The notes under the pieces: generated by a model
What the model was told of the DNA's origin: nothing
The model's input: the letters and a program-made list of their open reading frames with translations, nothing else
The model's database searches: none
Translations under genes and position numbers: made by a program
Shown: positions 62,556-64,000 of the stretch, in pieces
Position numbering within the stretch: the stretch's first letter is position 1
How the letters are laid out: the number at the start of each line of letters is the position of its first letter
Assembly: GCF_041260155.1 (NCBI RefSeq)
Contig: NC_091933.1
Span: 23,466,599 to 23,530,598, forward strand
DNA from: Ptychodera flava
Lineage: Eukaryota; Hemichordata; Enteropneusta; Ptychoderidae
Length of the DNA: 64,000 nucleotides
Direction: 5' to 3'

Positions 62556-64000
62556 CTATGGAGAGAAACACATTGAAAATTAACAGTTTTCCTTCCAAAC
62601 AATAGTAATAACTTTGGAAATCTCTCTTCTGTGTATCATTTTGACCATTTTAAATATACTGGGTGTATTTGCTGTGAAAAGAAGTGCTGCGTGAAGAGGT
62701 TTTCAGTTCAGGCAAAGCATACGTTTGAATATTAGGCCATTATACTGCTCATCATGTAAGCTGGTAAAAGGATATATGTATGTATTTATGTATGCATGCA
62801 TGCATGCATGCATACATGCATGTATGTATGTATGTATGTATGTATGTATGTATGTATGTATGTATGTATGTATGTATGTTGTATGTATGTATGTATGTAT
62901 GTATGTATGCATGCATGCATGCATGTATGTATGTATGTATGCATGTATGTATGTATGTATGTCCCCTGTAAAACTTGCAGACATCCGTTTCCTGTCCACT
63001 GTGTAGAGTTATAACAAGTTTCACAGATGGGATTTATTAAGATGAATGGGCAGCTTCAAAGAATATGCAAAGAATATGACACAGATAAAAGTGAAAATGC
63101 CCCCCAAAAAACCAAACTTTGGAAATACTGGTCGGCTTTCATATTTGGTAGATGTATTCACTGCGATGCTGTGACCTATGTAGGTTTCAATGCACATGAA
63201 AGCTCCATATAAACTTTCAGAATGTTTCCTCATTTGTGGAAGAAATCTTAAATACTTTTCTATGAAGCTACTTGTCTGATAGCTTTGTCAACTGGTTTAA
63301 GAATCATACAAACCACCTTATCCAAATTCATTCAAAATAATGGCAAAATTCACATTTTGGAGCCAATATTCCCATTTTTGTTTACAGTAGGTTTTTTTCC
63401 TCCAAAGACGTTTATCACAGCTTAAAGCTATCATATGTATAATCTCACAGAGATGACTCAATGATGATGTATTAAACTGATGAGAAAATGTTTGACATTT
63501 CTGCTATTAATCAGTATACTTGCAAAAGTAACCAACTACACTGGAATCCTGAATGATCAGTATTTATGCCAAAGTCACGCAGTTGCAGTAGAGACCCTCA
63601 AAAATATAACCCAATGACAAAAACATTAAATTTTTATCAACAATAATTGTAATCATAGAACTATTAATACTAAGGTAACAAGTACAACAGTGAATTTGGC
63701 ATACATACTGATCATCATTGAAGATTTGGTACTTTTTGTAAGAATACAGTAACAACAGGAATATTAAATTTTTATCAACAGTATTCATAATGATAAATTT
63801 ATTAACAACCATTGTTTTACACGTTTGTTTTAACTAATAATGTCTTATGGCCCTGTTTGGACGTTGGGAAGAGCAGCGAAAGGAATGACTCTTGAAGTAG
63901 CCTTAAATTTCGTCTGTCAATTGTGCGTCATTTCTGATCAAATCACAGTGTAATCCATGCTATTTTTCGGTTTTTTTTAGAAAAATGTCAATAATAAGCT
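62556..64000. other. Sulfotransferase intron or flank, no exon seen
   Basis: Apart from the TATG microsatellite, only AT-rich sequence. No sulfotransferase motif was found upstream of the exon at 62,378-62,555, so the next 5' exon must lie outside the window. A fragment similar to the satellite units (AGCTTTGTCAACTGGTTTAAG, about 63,270-63,380) is present. Confidence 0.45.
62774..62963. repeat. (TATG)n microsatellite
   Basis: Long TATG tetranucleotide array interrupted by ATGC tetranucleotides. It creates repetitive open frames on both strands (Tyr-Val-Cys-Met and Ile-His-Thr patterns) that are not genes. Confidence 0.95.

Noticed and set aside
62703-63024. Five overlapping frames of YVCM and YIHT repeats
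   Set aside because: They come from the TATG microsatellite with period four, which is open in many frames by chance.

Overview
The window is animal nuclear DNA: AT-rich, full of introns with GT/AG borders, and littered with short inverted-repeat transposons, satellite-carrying elements and simple repeats. The gene content (an ARIH2 ring-between-ring ligase the same length as the human protein, the germline piRNA helicase MOV10L1, a ciliary/sperm STPG-repeat protein, and a cytosolic sulfotransferase) and the repeat style suggest a marine deuterostome invertebrate. An acorn worm or a relative is my best guess, but the sequence alone does not prove this.

Layout, left to right. 1-5,250: few genes; a foldback element (543-1096), one possible terminal exon on the minus strand, and a CpG-containing promoter-like stretch. 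5,388-13,304 (+): a 13-exon STPG-repeat gene with an RFX X-box just upstream. 13,890-16,470: convergent 3' ends. 16,470-26,744 (-): a complete 13-coding-exon ARIH2, with a likely leader exon near 30,982-31,150. 31,458-35,184: three inverted-repeat elements separating ARIH2 from MOV10L1. 35,640-57,456 (+): a complete MOV10L1 with 19 coding exons, whose introns hold several satellite-carrying elements, and whose last exon adds a very long acidic tail. 58,361-61,469: nested short transposons and an inverted second copy of an element that also sits in a MOV10L1 intron. 61,725-62,555 (-): the last two exons of a sulfotransferase gene that continues beyond the right edge.

The genes do not form one pathway. 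MOV10L1 acts in piRNA production in the germline and the STPG protein is probably axonemal in cilia or sperm, so both may be testis-biased; ARIH2 is a housekeeping Cullin-5-associated ligase. ARIH2 and MOV10L1 are divergently arranged.

Two points deserve attention. The MOV10L1 tail has only two tryptophans, ten residues apart, in a duplicated WSGQDD motif, which resembles Argonaute-hook sequence. Several exons of the STPG gene and MOV10L1 show single-base frame breaks, some in or beside homopolymers, while ARIH2 and the sulfotransferase exons are clean; assembly error is the first explanation to test. No tRNA, rRNA or CRISPR was seen, and I recognised no retrovirus-like or capsid-bearing element.
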